From NCBI GenBank assembly GCA_963834135.1, contig CAWIAN010000007.1, positions 868,001 to 932,000 on the forward strand: DNA of 64,000 bases, written 5' to 3'. The notes beneath the pieces were generated by a model that searched no databases, was not told where the DNA came from, and saw only the letters and a list, made by a program, of their open reading frames with translations. Made by a program: the position numbers and the translations under genes. Positions 43,841 to 54,340 of the stretch are shown one piece after another (the first letter of the stretch is position 1; each line of letters opens with the position of its first letter). Origin of the DNA: Bog-257 sp963834135 (GTDB lineage Bacteria; Acidobacteriota; Terriglobia; Terriglobales; Acidobacteriaceae).

Positions 43841-45640
43841 TCAGAATCCCGGGGGCCTCTGGCTTGCTACATTGAAGGTCTTCTCCAGCGCCAAGCCGGC
43901 CTCGCACAAAGTGCCTTCGTCGAAGAGCCTTCCAATCAACGTCACGCCGTGCGGCACTCGGCGGGGCGGCGAGAATTTTGCCAGCGGGTGCGCCGGGTCA
44001 GGCGCCCAATCGCTACGCGCCTCAGAAATCTCGACGAAGCCTGCGCGCAGGGTCAGCGACGGATGTCCGGTGAAGTTGGTGATGGTCAGCATCTCGTCGC
44101 GCAGTGAAGGCACCAGCAGCAGGTCGACCTGCGACATGATGCGGCCCATTTCGTACGCGACCATGCGGCGGAAGCGGTCGCTCTGCACGTAGTCGACGGC
44201 CGAGAGGAAACGCGATTGGCGGAAGGTGTTGGGCCACGCGTCCGGCACCTGCATCTTCAGCTCGCTGAGCTTGTCGTTGAGCGTGATCTCCTCGAACGAC
44301 GCGGCGGCTTCGGCGAACAGAATCAAGTCGAGCGAATCGTACGGCCAGTCGGGCAGCGAGACTTCCACCGGCACCATGCCGACCTTGCTGATCGTCTCGA
44401 GCGCCATGCGATCGACGTCGGTCGCGGGAGGCTCTTTCATCCACTTGGGGAAGTAGCCCACGCGTAAGCCTTTCACACTGCTGCCCGCGTTGAAATCGAG
44501 CTTGCTGGGAATACTGTTGACATCGCCCGGGTCGGGGCCGGAGATGGTATTGAGCACCAGGATCGTGTCCTCGACGCTGCGCGCCATGGGGCCGAGTTTG
44601 TCGAGCGACCAGCACAGCGTCATGGCGCCGGTTCGCGCGACGCGGCCGTAGGTGGGGCGCAGTCCGGTGACGCCGCAGCGCATCGAGGGGCTGACAATGC
44701 TGCCGCCAGTCTCGCTGCCCATGGCGAATGCGACCAGGCCCGCGGCCGTCGCAGCGCCCGGTCCCGCGCTTGATCCCGAGGAGCCTTCGTCCAGGTTCCA
44801 GGGGTTCATCGTCTGCCCGCCGAACCAGATGTCGTTGAGCGCGAGCGCGCCTAGGCTCAGCTTGGCGACCAGCACCGCGCCGCCATCGTTCAGCCGCTGA
44901 ACAACCACCGCGTTCTTTTCAGGCTTGCGATCTCTGAATGGCTCGGCGCCGTAGGTTGTGGGAATCCCCGCGGTGTCGAGCAGATCTTTTGCACCCCAGG
45001 GTATGCCGTGCAAAGGCCCGCGATACTTGCCGGCGGCGATTTCCTTGTCCGCCTGTTTAGCCTGTTGCCGTGCGTGGTCCTTGGTCAGCGTGATGACGCA
45101 GCGCAGCTTGGGATTGTACTTTTCGAGGCGCGCAAGGTAGATGTTCGTCAGCCGCTCGGAGGTAAGCGTGCGGCCCTGGATCCACCGAGAAAGCTGCGTT
45201 ACGTTGGCGAAGGCAATGTCTTCGTCGTTGGCGGGCAGGGGGCCCGGATCGGTGTCGCTGCGCACGAATTCGTTCCGCGACGGCAGTTGGTGCGTACCTG
45301 GAAGTACCGGGTCCCAGCGCGACCAGGGCGCTACCGGGTCCGGAATCGCGACCTTGCGAGGACCTACTCTGCGCTCGTAGATGGGAGCCATGGCGCTGCG
45401 CCAGTTGCCGGCAACCTGTGCGAGCTCGGCCTGGGTGAACTCCACCTCGACGACTTTCTCGGCCTGCGCGAAGGTTTCGGTTGTGACCTCCGGCCCGACG
45501 GCGGGAGCGGTACCGAAGGCGGGCGGAGCGCCCGGCGTGGGCTCGGTTGCCTGCTGATTCTGGCCGAACGATTGAACGGCCGCTGTACCCACCAACGCGA
45601 GCGAAGCCTGAGCAAGAAATTCTCTACGCGACTTTGACAT
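43841..45640 (-). CDS. Tat-exported amidase (amidase-signature family)
   Basis: A 599-residue enzyme with a twin-arginine signal (KSRREFLAQASLALVGTAAV). The amidase-signature Ser-Ser-Lys machinery is visible: lysine in PWGAKDLLDTAG, GSSGSSAGPGAATAAGL with the cis-serine, and the nucleophile serine in GSETGGSIVSPS. An extra N-terminal domain of about 100 residues precedes the catalytic core. It hydrolyses an amide in the periplasm; the specific substrate is not predictable. It is distinct from the GatA gene at the right end. Confidence 0.88.
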   Translation of the reverse strand: MSKSRREFLAQASLALVGTAAVQSFGQNQQATEPTPGAPPAFGTAPAVGPEVTTETFAQAEKVVEVEFTQAELAQVAGNWRSAMAPIYERRVGPRKVAIPDPVAPWSRWDPVLPGTHQLPSRNEFVRSDTDPGPLPANDEDIAFANVTQLSRWIQGRTLTSERLTNIYLARLEKYNPKLRCVITLTKDHARQQAKQADKEIAAGKYRGPLHGIPWGAKDLLDTAGIPTTYGAEPFRDRKPEKNAVVVQRLNDGGAVLVAKLSLGALALNDIWFGGQTMNPWNLDEGSSGSSAGPGAATAAGLVAFAMGSETGGSIVSPSMRCGVTGLRPTYGRVARTGAMTLCWSLDKLGPMARSVEDTILVLNTISGPDPGDVNSIPSKLDFNAGSSVKGLRVGYFPKWMKEPPATDVDRMALETISKVGMVPVEVSLPDWPYDSLDLILFAEAAASFEEITLNDKLSELKMQVPDAWPNTFRQSRFLSAVDYVQSDRFRRMVAYEMGRIMSQVDLLLVPSLRDEMLTITNFTGHPSLTLRAGFVEISEARSDWAPDPAHPLAKFSPPRRVPHGVTLIGRLFDEGTLCEAGLALEKTFNVASQRPPGF

Positions 45641-45744
45641 GATGTCCTCGGCGCCAGCCCGGCGCTAATCGCCTAAGCTGCACGTGCCTTGCACGATACA
45701 TCAACTGCCGCCGTATTGGCAGTGTCGCGCTTTCGCTGTGCGGG

Positions 45745-45776
45745 CAGAACAGCAGATCCCTCGCGACGCTCGTGAC
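45745..45776. repeat. Remnant of the palindromic repeat (right half)
   Basis: AGAACAGCAGATCCCTCGCGACG and the following GTGACAA resemble the right half of the element at 17041. The left half is missing. Confidence 0.35.
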
Positions 45777-45867
45777 AACGATTTCAGAGAATTGACGGGT
45801 TTGCATGCATTTGACGGACGCCGCACATGTAAACTCGGTCGGCAGAGAAATACTCTGGGAGACGACG

Positions 45868-46698
45868 ATGGCCTGCGATGTTGAAATGCTGAAACAGGTT
45901 CCGCTATTCGCCACCATGGACGCCGACGAATTGGCAGTGCTGGCCAGCCAGGTTGAGATGAGGAATTTCACCGCGCGGCAGCGCATTTACAAGATGGGTG
46001 CGCCGGCCGACCGCGCCTTCGTGATGGTTTCAGGCGGCGTGAGCGTGACCACCGTGGATGACGACAATCAGGAAGTGATCGTCGATCAGCCTGGGCCCGG
46101 CGAGTTCTTCGGTTTCGCGTCCATGCTGGAGCAGACCAAGCATCAGACCGAAGCCACGGCCACCGAGGACACGGTATGCGTGGAGGTGGACCGCAACGAC
46201 ATTCTGGTGCTGATCCAGCGCAAGCCCCATGCCGCGATGGACATGCTGGCCGTGCTGGGGCGACAGTTTCACGCGGCGCAACAGTTGATCCGCATCCGCG
46301 CCTTGCGCCACCCGAACGAGGTGATCGAAGAACAGGAGACGCTGGGCGAACGAGTTGCCGACACGGTGGCTTCATTCGGCGGATCGTGGCTGTTCATCAT
46401 CATTTTCGGGACCTTCATGGTCGTCTATACCACCATCAATGTTGCGCTGGCTCGGCATGCCTGGGACCCGTATCCTTTTATCCTGCTCAACCTGTTTTTG
46501 TCGATGCTGGCGGCCATCCAGGCGCCGGTCATCATGATGAGCCAGAACCGGCAGGACAAGAAAGACCGACTGCGCGGTGAGTTGGATTTCGACGTCAATC
46601 GCCGGGCGCATGCCGAGATTCAGGGCCTGGCGCATAAGCTCAACCTGATGGGCGATCGCTTGGGCGACATGGAAGACCTGCTGCGGGAGAAGCGATAA
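45868..46698 (+). CDS. Cyclic-nucleotide-binding DUF1003 membrane protein
   Basis: A 276-residue protein from the ATG at 45868 with GGGAGA upstream; the frame is open to 45805. Residues 1-130 form a cNMP-binding-type domain (LFATMDADELAVLASQVEMR; GPGEFFGFASMLEQTKHQTE). Residues about 165-240 are a DUF1003 membrane domain with two helices (GSWLFIIIFGTFMVVYTTIN; PFILLNLFLSMLAAIQAPVI) and the usual Arg/Asp-rich tail (RQDKKDRLRGELDFDVN). It may sense a cyclic nucleotide at the inner membrane. Whether a nucleotide binds cannot be told from the sequence. Confidence 0.88.
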   Translation: MACDVEMLKQVPLFATMDADELAVLASQVEMRNFTARQRIYKMGAPADRAFVMVSGGVSVTTVDDDNQEVIVDQPGPGEFFGFASMLEQTKHQTEATATEDTVCVEVDRNDILVLIQRKPHAAMDMLAVLGRQFHAAQQLIRIRALRHPNEVIEEQETLGERVADTVASFGGSWLFIIIFGTFMVVYTTINVALARHAWDPYPFILLNLFLSMLAAIQAPVIMMSQNRQDKKDRLRGELDFDVNRRAHAEIQGLAHKLNLMGDRLGDMEDLLREKR

Positions 46699-46885
46699 CA
46701 CTGGCATACCACACTGTAGGGTACAAATTTGCTTTGTCGTCCAATGTCTCACATTGGGGTACATATCGCCGGTGGGCCAGCAAGTTAGTCCCCAAAATGT
46801 TAACGACAAATTCACTTTCCTTTGATGTTTGGCGACCTCGCGTTCCCGTAAGCTACGTTCAATTGCAAACCTGATCGGAGAGAGA

Positions 46886-46919
46886 GGGGAGATGGCAAAA
46901 CAGCCGCTCCCCGTTTTTA
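46886..46919 (+). terminator. Terminator-like hairpin, about 190 bases downstream of the DUF1003 gene
   Basis: GGGGAG pairs with CTCCCC around inner complementary bases (GGC/GCC), followed by GTTTTTAT. It may end the DUF1003 transcript or a short unannotated RNA. Confidence 0.55.
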
Positions 46920-47067
46920 TTGCAGGTCGGAAATAGATAATGGTCGGTAGACAGTTCCTTTTAAAGTTATCGGCTTTTCCTAATCATCCACAACATGCCA
47001 AGACGGCGCGCACTCGTTGTTGTAAGGAGTCGAGCCACCTTTCCACCCCCCCGGTTTGACCGCTGCG

Positions 47068-47110
47068 CACGAACAGTAGATCTCTCGCTCGCTAGTGACG
47101 AGACAATCCG
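47068..47110. repeat. Decayed copy of the palindromic repeat
   Basis: ACGAACAGTAGATCTCTCGCTC and GTGACGAGACAATCC resemble the right half of the family with several changes. Confidence 0.3.
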
Positions 47111-47230
47111 GCAGTACCGCACGGGCAGGCTTAAATCATCGCAGTGAGCGGTTTCGCTAGCGGCCAACAGCTGATGGCTGTTATTCCCGCGCTTGTATTT
47201 GCCCCTTCCGCCGCACTACCATCGAGTGTT

Positions 47231-48910
47231 ATGCCTGTCACCACGGATTCCCCTAGTTCCACCTACACCCCGGTGCGTGCGCCGCGCGGCAACCAGCTCA
47301 CCTGCAAAGGTTGGGCGCAGGAAGCCGCCATGCGGATGCTGATGAACAACCTCGATCCCGACGTCGCCGAGCGTCCGCAGGACCTCGTCGTTTATGGCGG
47401 TACGGGCAAGGCCGCGCGTAACTGGGACTGCTACCGCGCCATCGTCAACTCGCTGAAGTCGCTGGAGAATGACGAGACTTTGCTGGTGCAATCGGGCAAG
47501 CCCGTAGGCGTTTTCCAGACGCACGAGTACGCGCCGCGCGTGCTGCTGTGTAACTCCAATCTGGTGGGCCACTGGTCCAACTGGGAGAAGTTCAATGAAC
47601 TGGAGAAGCTAGGCCTGATGATGTACGGCCAGATGACGGCCGGGTCGTGGATTTATATCGGCTCGCAGGGCATTATCCAGGGAACGTTTGAGACGTTTAT
47701 GGCCGCCGGACAGAAGCATCTGGGCGGCGAACTGGACGGGAAGCTGATCGTCTCCGGCGGCATGGGCGGGATGAGTGGCGCTCAGCCGCTGGCGGCCACG
47801 ATGACGGGCGCCTGCTACCTCGGCATCGAGGTCGATCCCGAGCGCATCAAGAAGCGCCTGCGTACCGGCTATTGCGACTTCATGGTGAACTCGCTGGACG
47901 AAGCGCTGCGCATCATCAAGAACGCCGTTCGCAAGAAGGAGAACATCTCCGTCGGACTGGTCGGCAACTGCGGCGACATTATTCCCGAGCTCGCCGAGCG
48001 CGGCGTCGTCCCCGACATCCTCACCGACCAGACCTCGGCGCACGATCCGCTGAACGGCTACGTCCCCAGCGGCATGAAGCTGGAAGAGGCGATGGAGCTG
48101 CGCAAGCGCGATCCCAAGGGTTATGTCGAGCGCTCGCTCGATACCATGGCGCGCCATGTCGAAGGAATGCTCAAGCTGCAGAAGATGGGCTCGGTGACCT
48201 TCGACTACGGCAACAACATCCGCACCTTCGCCTTCGATCATGGCGTCAAGAACGCTTATGACTTCCCGGGATTTGTGCCGGAGTATATTCGTCCGCTGTT
48301 CTGCGAAGGGCGCGGGCCGTTCCGCTGGGCGGCGCTCTCGGGCGATCCCGCCGACATTCATGCCACCGACGATCTGGTGCTGGAGATGTTCCCGAACAAC
48401 AAGATTCTCAGCCGCTGGATCGACCTGGCGCGCAAGCGGATCAAGTTCCAGGGGCTGCCCTGCCGCATTTGCTGGCTGGGTTACGGCGAGCGCGCACAGT
48501 TCGGGCTGGCGCTGAACGAGATGGTGAAGAACGGCAAGCTGAAGGCGCCGATCGTGATGGGCCGCGATCACCTGGACTGCGGCTCGGTGGCCTCGCCGTT
48601 CCGCGAAACCGAGTCGATGAAGGATGGCAGCGACGCCATCTCCGACTGGCCGTTGCTGAACGCCCTGCTCAACACCGCCAGCGGCGCGTCGTGGGTTTCG
48701 ATTCACAACGGCGGCGGCGTGGGGATTGGCTACTCGCAGCATGCCGGACAGGTGACGGTCGCCGACGGCACCGCCGAGATGGCCAAGCGCATCGAGCGGG
48801 TGCTGACCAATGATCCCGGCATCGGCGTAGCGCGGCATGTGGACGCCGGTTACGACGAGGCCAAGAGCTTCGCCAAGGAAAAGGGCGTCAAAATTCCGAT
48901 GGAGAAGTAA
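47231..48910 (+). CDS. hutU: Urocanate hydratase
   Basis: A 559-residue enzyme from the ATG at 47231; the frame extends to 47144 but the family begins near here (PRGNQLTCKGWAQEAAMRML). It adds water to urocanate to give imidazolonepropionate in histidine degradation, using tightly bound NAD. Blocks: QSGKPVGVFQTHEYAPRVL, GWGGMSGAQP-like GGMGGMSGAQPLA, the active-site region LPCRICWLGYGERAQFG, and ASGASWVSIHNGGGVGIGYS. The other hut genes are not in the window, so the pathway is incomplete here. Confidence 0.94.
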   Translation: MPVTTDSPSSTYTPVRAPRGNQLTCKGWAQEAAMRMLMNNLDPDVAERPQDLVVYGGTGKAARNWDCYRAIVNSLKSLENDETLLVQSGKPVGVFQTHEYAPRVLLCNSNLVGHWSNWEKFNELEKLGLMMYGQMTAGSWIYIGSQGIIQGTFETFMAAGQKHLGGELDGKLIVSGGMGGMSGAQPLAATMTGACYLGIEVDPERIKKRLRTGYCDFMVNSLDEALRIIKNAVRKKENISVGLVGNCGDIIPELAERGVVPDILTDQTSAHDPLNGYVPSGMKLEEAMELRKRDPKGYVERSLDTMARHVEGMLKLQKMGSVTFDYGNNIRTFAFDHGVKNAYDFPGFVPEYIRPLFCEGRGPFRWAALSGDPADIHATDDLVLEMFPNNKILSRWIDLARKRIKFQGLPCRICWLGYGERAQFGLALNEMVKNGKLKAPIVMGRDHLDCGSVASPFRETESMKDGSDAISDWPLLNALLNTASGASWVSIHNGGGVGIGYSQHAGQVTVADGTAEMAKRIERVLTNDPGIGVARHVDAGYDEAKSFAKEKGVKIPMEK

Positions 48911-49294
48911 GAAGCATTGAGCGGTCAGCACTCAGCATTCAGGCTCTGGAGGAGGCCCATCCGGGTAGAGCGGGTCGTTTGAGACGGAAGCGTCCGGCAA
49001 AGCGCGAGTTGGGTAGGGAAGCCTCGGTAGAGCGGACCTTCAGGTCCGCGTCTGCGCCTCTCTAGAATGGCGTCATCCTGAGCGAAGTAAGGAGGCGCAG
49101 CCGACGAACGTAGTCGAAGGACCGCTATCGCAGGAAAGATGCTTCCGCTGCAAGCTGTTTTCGAGACGTAGGACGTTTCGGATGTACGAGTCTCGAAATC
49201 GTTTATGCTAAGGCCTGATTACAACAGCTATCGAACATCAATGCTGTTTCCGCCGACTTCAGGTAATATCCGCGCGCAGGGCCGGAGGCATCAG
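48911..49294. other. Intergenic region with a repeat
   Basis: The 384 bases contain a repeat copy (49072-49131). The stretch GAGCGGACCTTCAGGTCCGC (about 49031-49050) includes a hairpin with arms GCGGACCT/AGGTCCGC. No gene is seen. Confidence 0.4.
49072..49131. repeat. Copy of the palindromic repeat, subtype shared with 50243
   Basis: GTCATCCTGAGCGAAG begins it, and the core GAGGCGCAGCCGACGAACG followed by AGTCGAAGGACCGC is nearly identical to the copy at 50243-50386. No clear right end. Confidence 0.6.
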
Positions 49295-50002
49295 ATGGGA
49301 AGCGCACTCAAGAACGCTGATTGGCTGATTGCAAAAGGCTCGTTAGCTTCAGCTTGTCGAATGGTTGTTCTGGTCTGTTTCATCTTGACGATAGGTAGCG
49401 GACACCTACATTCCCAATGTCCCGATAACGGACAAACCAAGATCATCAAGCCTAAGGAAGGCACCGGATTCTATTTTTACCGATTCCTCGGCGATAGCAG
49501 TTTTCGCTACTTCCTCGACGGCAAAACCTTTTCTTTCAACGACCAAGACGATCCGGGAAGAACCATCATATTCATCGATGACATTGCCTACGAATCGATC
49601 GTGAAGAATAGGGATACGTTCAAGAATTACATCAAAGGCTCAAAGGCAGAAGACATTCTTCGTGCCGAGGCAAAACAACACCAAGAGTTCTTCCAGAGTG
49701 CCGCCCCCTCGATCGTGATCACGGATTTTGGAATCGCTCCCGGAGAGAAGAATCCCGATGGGACTGAAGGCCGTGCATTTTATCTTTGGAAGAAAGAGAG
49801 CGCACATGGCAAAGAACCCGCGACCCAATACTTGTGTTCGACAGTGGTCAAGGATGGGGTGGTCGTTCTGTCCATCATGCTCGTGAAGGCACTGGTTCCT
49901 GAAGATGAAGTATTTCGTCAACTCCGAGAATACACGTCCCATTTTGACATGTTGTCAGGCGCCAAATGTGCGCAAGTGCTCGCCATGCCGAACGCGCCCT
50001 AG
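49295..50002 (+). CDS. Secreted hypothetical protein
   Basis: A 235-residue protein from the ATG at 49295, supported by GGAGG upstream; the frame is open to 49205. A signal peptide (MVVLVCFILTIGSGHLHSQ) precedes an alpha/beta domain: FYFYRFLGDSSFRYFLDGKT, FIDDIAYESIVKNRDTFKNY and a late block VVKDGVVVLSIMLVKALVP. I do not recognise a family. Four cysteines in the exported part could form disulphides. Neighbouring repeats suggest it is a stand-alone accessory gene. Confidence 0.55.
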   Translation: MGSALKNADWLIAKGSLASACRMVVLVCFILTIGSGHLHSQCPDNGQTKIIKPKEGTGFYFYRFLGDSSFRYFLDGKTFSFNDQDDPGRTIIFIDDIAYESIVKNRDTFKNYIKGSKAEDILRAEAKQHQEFFQSAAPSIVITDFGIAPGEKNPDGTEGRAFYLWKKESAHGKEPATQYLCSTVVKDGVVVLSIMLVKALVPEDEVFRQLREYTSHFDMLSGAKCAQVLAMPNAP

Positions 50003-50096
50003 CATCGAGGGAACTAGAATGTTGCGGTAAGGCAGCATACATGTCGAGAAATCGCCATTTCATAAATGATCCTCGTGCCGGGATGGCATAGACGTC

Positions 50097-50154
50097 GCCG
50101 GCTGAAGCCGGCTCTAGACATATAAGCGATCGTACCCAGGGCTTGCGCCTTGGG
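50097..50154. repeat. Two GC-rich palindromes in tandem
   Basis: GCCGGC-TGAA-GCCGGC at 50097 and CCCAGGGC-TTGC-GCCTTGGG at 50135. The first shares the TGAA loop with 60834 and the second the TTGC loop and CTCACA flank with 28828. Confidence 0.55.
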
Positions 50155-50242
50155 CTCACACCGAAGCCACCCCTCCTTGCGGCGGGTTCTGTTCATCGCG
50201 GTCCGTGCACCAATCATTGAAACGGCCAGTTCTTTTTCAAGG

Positions 50243-50386
50243 TGTCATCCTGAGGGACGTGACGAGGCGCAGCCGACGAACGCAGTCGAAGGACCGCGAT
50301 CGTCGGGAAGATCCTTCCGCTGCGAGCGACAGCAGGTCCCTCCGCTCCGGCGGCGAAAAGCACGCCGCCTCCGGTCGGAATGACAA
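50243..50386. repeat. Palindromic intergenic repeat element, complete copy
   Basis: TGTCATCC at the left and a GGAATGACA right end bound about 144 bases. The core matches the copy at 49072; the right half has GCAGGTCCCTCCGCTCCGG, like the copy at 17041. Confidence 0.65.
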
Positions 50387-50412
50387 CCTTTTAATCAACC
50401 ACCGGTATCACT

Positions 50413-50436
50413 CAGCCGACAGCCGACAGCCGACAG
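50413..50436. repeat. Tandem repeat (CAGCCGA)x3
   Basis: Three exact 7-base units plus CAG, 34 bases upstream of the M3 peptidase start codon. Too short for a known satellite; it may be slippage-prone. Confidence 0.5.
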
Positions 50437-50470
50437 CTCGGACTTGCCCTCACCCATTACACTAATATCC

Positions 50471-52597
50471 ATGCGAACTATAATCGTGGCTGTGACCGTC
50501 ATTATGGGACTCACCACTCTTCCTGCCATCGCCGCCTCCAACGACTTCGGTCCTAACAATCCTTTTTACTCACCCAGCACTCTGCCGTTTCGCGCGCCGG
50601 ACTTTACCAAGATCAAAGATTCGGATTACCAGCCCGCCATTGAAGCCGGTATGGCCGAGCAGATCAAGGAAGTCGAGGCCATCGCCAACAATCCCGAGCC
50701 GCCGACCTTCGACAACACCATCGTCGCCCTGGAGAAGAGTGGCCAGCTGCTGGACCGCGTCTCCGAAGTCTTCTTCGGCGTGGTCGCTGCCAACAGCGAT
50801 CCCGAGCTGCTGAAGGTTCGCTCCGCCGTGGCGCCGAAGCTCGCGGCCCACGAAGATGCAATCAAGCTCAACACGAAGCTCTTCCAGCGCGTAAAGGCCG
50901 TCTACGACCAGCGCCAGTCGCTGCATCTTGATCCCGAGGCACTGCGCCTGGTCGAGTGGGACTACCTCCAGTTCACGCACTCGGGCGCGAACCTCAGTGA
51001 AGCGGACAAGACCGAGCTGAAGACGCTTAACGAACAGATCGCCACGCTGCAGGACGAGTTTCAGAACAAGCTGCTCGCGGCGACCCAGGCCGGCGCTTAC
51101 CTGACCAAAAACAAAGCAGCTTTGGCAGGCCTGGGCGACGCGCAGATCAGTGCGGCGGCCGAGGCGGCGAAGGGCCGCAAGGTCGAGGGATATGTCGTGC
51201 CTCTGCAGAACACGACGCAGCAGCCTGTCCTGGCGGGACTGACCGATCGGAGCACGCGCCAGGCAATCTTTGAGAACTCATGGAATCGCGCCGAGCACAA
51301 CGACGCCAACGACACGCGCGCCACCATCGCCAAGATCGCGCAGCTGCGGGCGCAGAAGGGCAAGCTCCTCGGCTACCCCAACTTCGCTTCCTGGACCCTG
51401 GTGGACCAGATGGCCAAGACGCCGGACGCCGCCTTGAAGTTCATGGACGCACTGGTGCCGCCGGCGACGGCGCGCGCTGCTACCGAAGCTCAGGACATCC
51501 AGTCGCTCATCGATCAGCAAAAGGGCGGCTTCAAGGTCGCGCCCTGGGACTGGGACATTTACTCCGAGCAGGTGCGCAAGGCGAAGTACGATCTCGACGA
51601 AGAGCAGGTCAAGCCTTACTTTGAGCTGAACAATGTGCTGGAGAACGGCGTCTTCTACGCAGCCACCCAGCTCTATGGAATCACGTTCAAAGAGCGCAAG
51701 GACATTCCGACATATGCCCAAGGAATGCGCGCCTTCGAAGTTTTCAATGCCGACGGCACTCATCTAGCACTGTTTTATTGCGACTATTTCAAGCGCGACA
51801 ACAAGCAGGGTGGCGCATGGATGGACGGCTTTGTTGGGCAATCCAAGCTGTTGGGTACAACGCCCGTCGTTTATAACGTCGCCAACTTTGCTCCGCCAGC
51901 TCCCGGAGAGCCCGCACTGCTCACCTCCGACGATGTGAGCACCATGTTCCACGAGTTCGGTCATGCGCTGCACGGCATGTTCTCGAACACCGAATATCCC
52001 ACATTGTCAGGGACGTCGACGGCACGCGATTTCGTGGAGTTTCCCTCGCAGTTCAATGAATACTGGGCAACGTATCCCTCGGTTTTCCATAACTACGCTA
52101 AGAATTACAAGACTGGCGCTCCCATGCCGGATGAGCTGGTGGAAAAGATCAAGAAGTCGCGAACCTTTAATAAGGGTTACGACATGACCGAGTTGGTCGC
52201 CGCGGCCGAGCTCGACATGCACTGGCACATGCTCGGGGCTAACGCGCCGTTGCAGGATCCGGACAGCTTCGAGCGCGATGCGCTGGAAAAGATCAAATTG
52301 TGGATCAGCTATGTGCCGCCCCGCTATCGCTCCAGCTACTTCAATCACATCTGGAGCGGCGATTACGCTGCCGGCTATTACGCTTATCTCTGGACGCAAA
52401 TGCTCGCCGACGATGCCTATCAGGGTTTCGTGGACAAGGGCGGCCTCACCCGCGCTAATGGCGATCGTTTTCGGAAGATGATCTTGTCGAAGGGCAATAC
52501 CGAAGACCTGGAGACGCTGTATGTCGACTGGCGCGGCGCCCAGCCGACGATCGGACCTATGCTGAAGTATCGCGGGCTGGAGCCGGAGGGGAAGTAA
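50471..52597 (+). CDS. dcp: M3-family metallopeptidase (peptidyl-dipeptidase Dcp type), exported
   Basis: A 708-residue protein from the ATG at 50471; the frame extends upstream to 50444. The N-terminus (TIIVAVTVIMGLTTLPAIAA) is a signal peptide, so the enzyme is periplasmic. The zinc motif HEFGH lies at about residues 494-498 (STMFHEFGHALHGMFS), with the third ligand glutamate expected in the helix just after (around RDFVEFPSQFNEYW). Other M3 blocks: FALFYCDYF-like HLALFYCDYFKRDNKQGG and YAAGYYAYLWTQMLADDAY. It cleaves dipeptides from the C-termini of oligopeptides. Dcp versus oligopeptidase A is not fully certain. Confidence 0.9.
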   Translation: MRTIIVAVTVIMGLTTLPAIAASNDFGPNNPFYSPSTLPFRAPDFTKIKDSDYQPAIEAGMAEQIKEVEAIANNPEPPTFDNTIVALEKSGQLLDRVSEVFFGVVAANSDPELLKVRSAVAPKLAAHEDAIKLNTKLFQRVKAVYDQRQSLHLDPEALRLVEWDYLQFTHSGANLSEADKTELKTLNEQIATLQDEFQNKLLAATQAGAYLTKNKAALAGLGDAQISAAAEAAKGRKVEGYVVPLQNTTQQPVLAGLTDRSTRQAIFENSWNRAEHNDANDTRATIAKIAQLRAQKGKLLGYPNFASWTLVDQMAKTPDAALKFMDALVPPATARAATEAQDIQSLIDQQKGGFKVAPWDWDIYSEQVRKAKYDLDEEQVKPYFELNNVLENGVFYAATQLYGITFKERKDIPTYAQGMRAFEVFNADGTHLALFYCDYFKRDNKQGGAWMDGFVGQSKLLGTTPVVYNVANFAPPAPGEPALLTSDDVSTMFHEFGHALHGMFSNTEYPTLSGTSTARDFVEFPSQFNEYWATYPSVFHNYAKNYKTGAPMPDELVEKIKKSRTFNKGYDMTELVAAAELDMHWHMLGANAPLQDPDSFERDALEKIKLWISYVPPRYRSSYFNHIWSGDYAAGYYAYLWTQMLADDAYQGFVDKGGLTRANGDRFRKMILSKGNTEDLETLYVDWRGAQPTIGPMLKYRGLEPEGK

Positions 52598-52623
52598 CCG
52601 TCAGCCTTGACACAAGTCTCTTC

Positions 52624-52658
52624 AAAAAAAATGGCACGAGGTGGAGGGGCCTCGTGCC
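52624..52658 (-). terminator. Rho-independent terminator of aceA
   Basis: On the minus strand GGCACGAGG pairs perfectly with CCTCGTGCC around an eight-base loop, followed by a run of T residues (ATTTTTTTTG). It begins 43 bases after the aceA stop. Confidence 0.88.
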
Positions 52659-52700
52659 GTTCGCGTGCCGGTTAGCTACGCGCTCTCGCTGTTGAGGAGG

Positions 52701-54110
<1,410 letters not shown>

Positions 54111-54189
54111 TACGTGATCTCCTCTCGAATTCGAGCGCGATGAGTAAGGGTCCGAGGGGACTTCGACTGCCTGCTCATGTTAAAAGTCA

Positions 54190-54207
54190 TGTTCAATATG
54201 GTGAACA
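54190..54207. promoter_or_regulatory. Operator candidate 1: TGTTCA-N6-TGAACA
   Basis: Perfect inverted repeat in the aceA-iclR divergent region, 80 bases upstream of the aceA start codon. The same half-sites and spacing recur at 54265-54282, 75 bases away. A likely IclR-family dimer site; inference from symmetry and position. Confidence 0.65.
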
Positions 54208-54264
54208 CTACTTCGTAATAGTGGACAGAGATTACTCGCTGGCCACGCCGTTCGGCAATCCTAG

Positions 54265-54282
54265 TGTTCAAGATATTGAACA
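54265..54282. promoter_or_regulatory. Operator candidate 2: TGTTCA-N6-TGAACA
   Basis: The second copy, 59 bases before the iclR start; here the palindrome extends to TGTTCAA-N4-TTGAACA. Together with the copy at 54190 it could allow the regulator to control both aceA and itself. Confidence 0.65.
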
Positions 54283-54340
54283 TAAATTCACAAATCTGTA
54301 CGATAGATTCGGATTTCCGCACTGCTAAAGTAGGTTGGCT

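Larger units (their letters stand above)
46699..47230. other. Intergenic region with an orphan terminator and a repeat remnant
   Basis: The 532 bases between two plus-strand genes hold a terminator-like hairpin (46886-46919) and a decayed palindromic-repeat copy (47068-47110). No gene is recognised. A small RNA ending at the terminator is conceivable but unsupported. Confidence 0.4.
50003..50470. other. Intergenic region built of repeats
   Basis: The 468 bases hold two GC-rich hairpins (50097-50154), a large palindromic-repeat copy (50243-50386) and a short tandem repeat (50413-50436). No gene. Confidence 0.5.

Noticed and set aside
47609..48931. 440-residue minus-strand frame opposite hutU
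   Set aside because: Antisense shadow of a well-conserved enzyme gene with high GC third positions.
50205..50465. 86-residue frame through the repeat region
   Set aside because: Composed of the palindromic repeat; no conserved protein.
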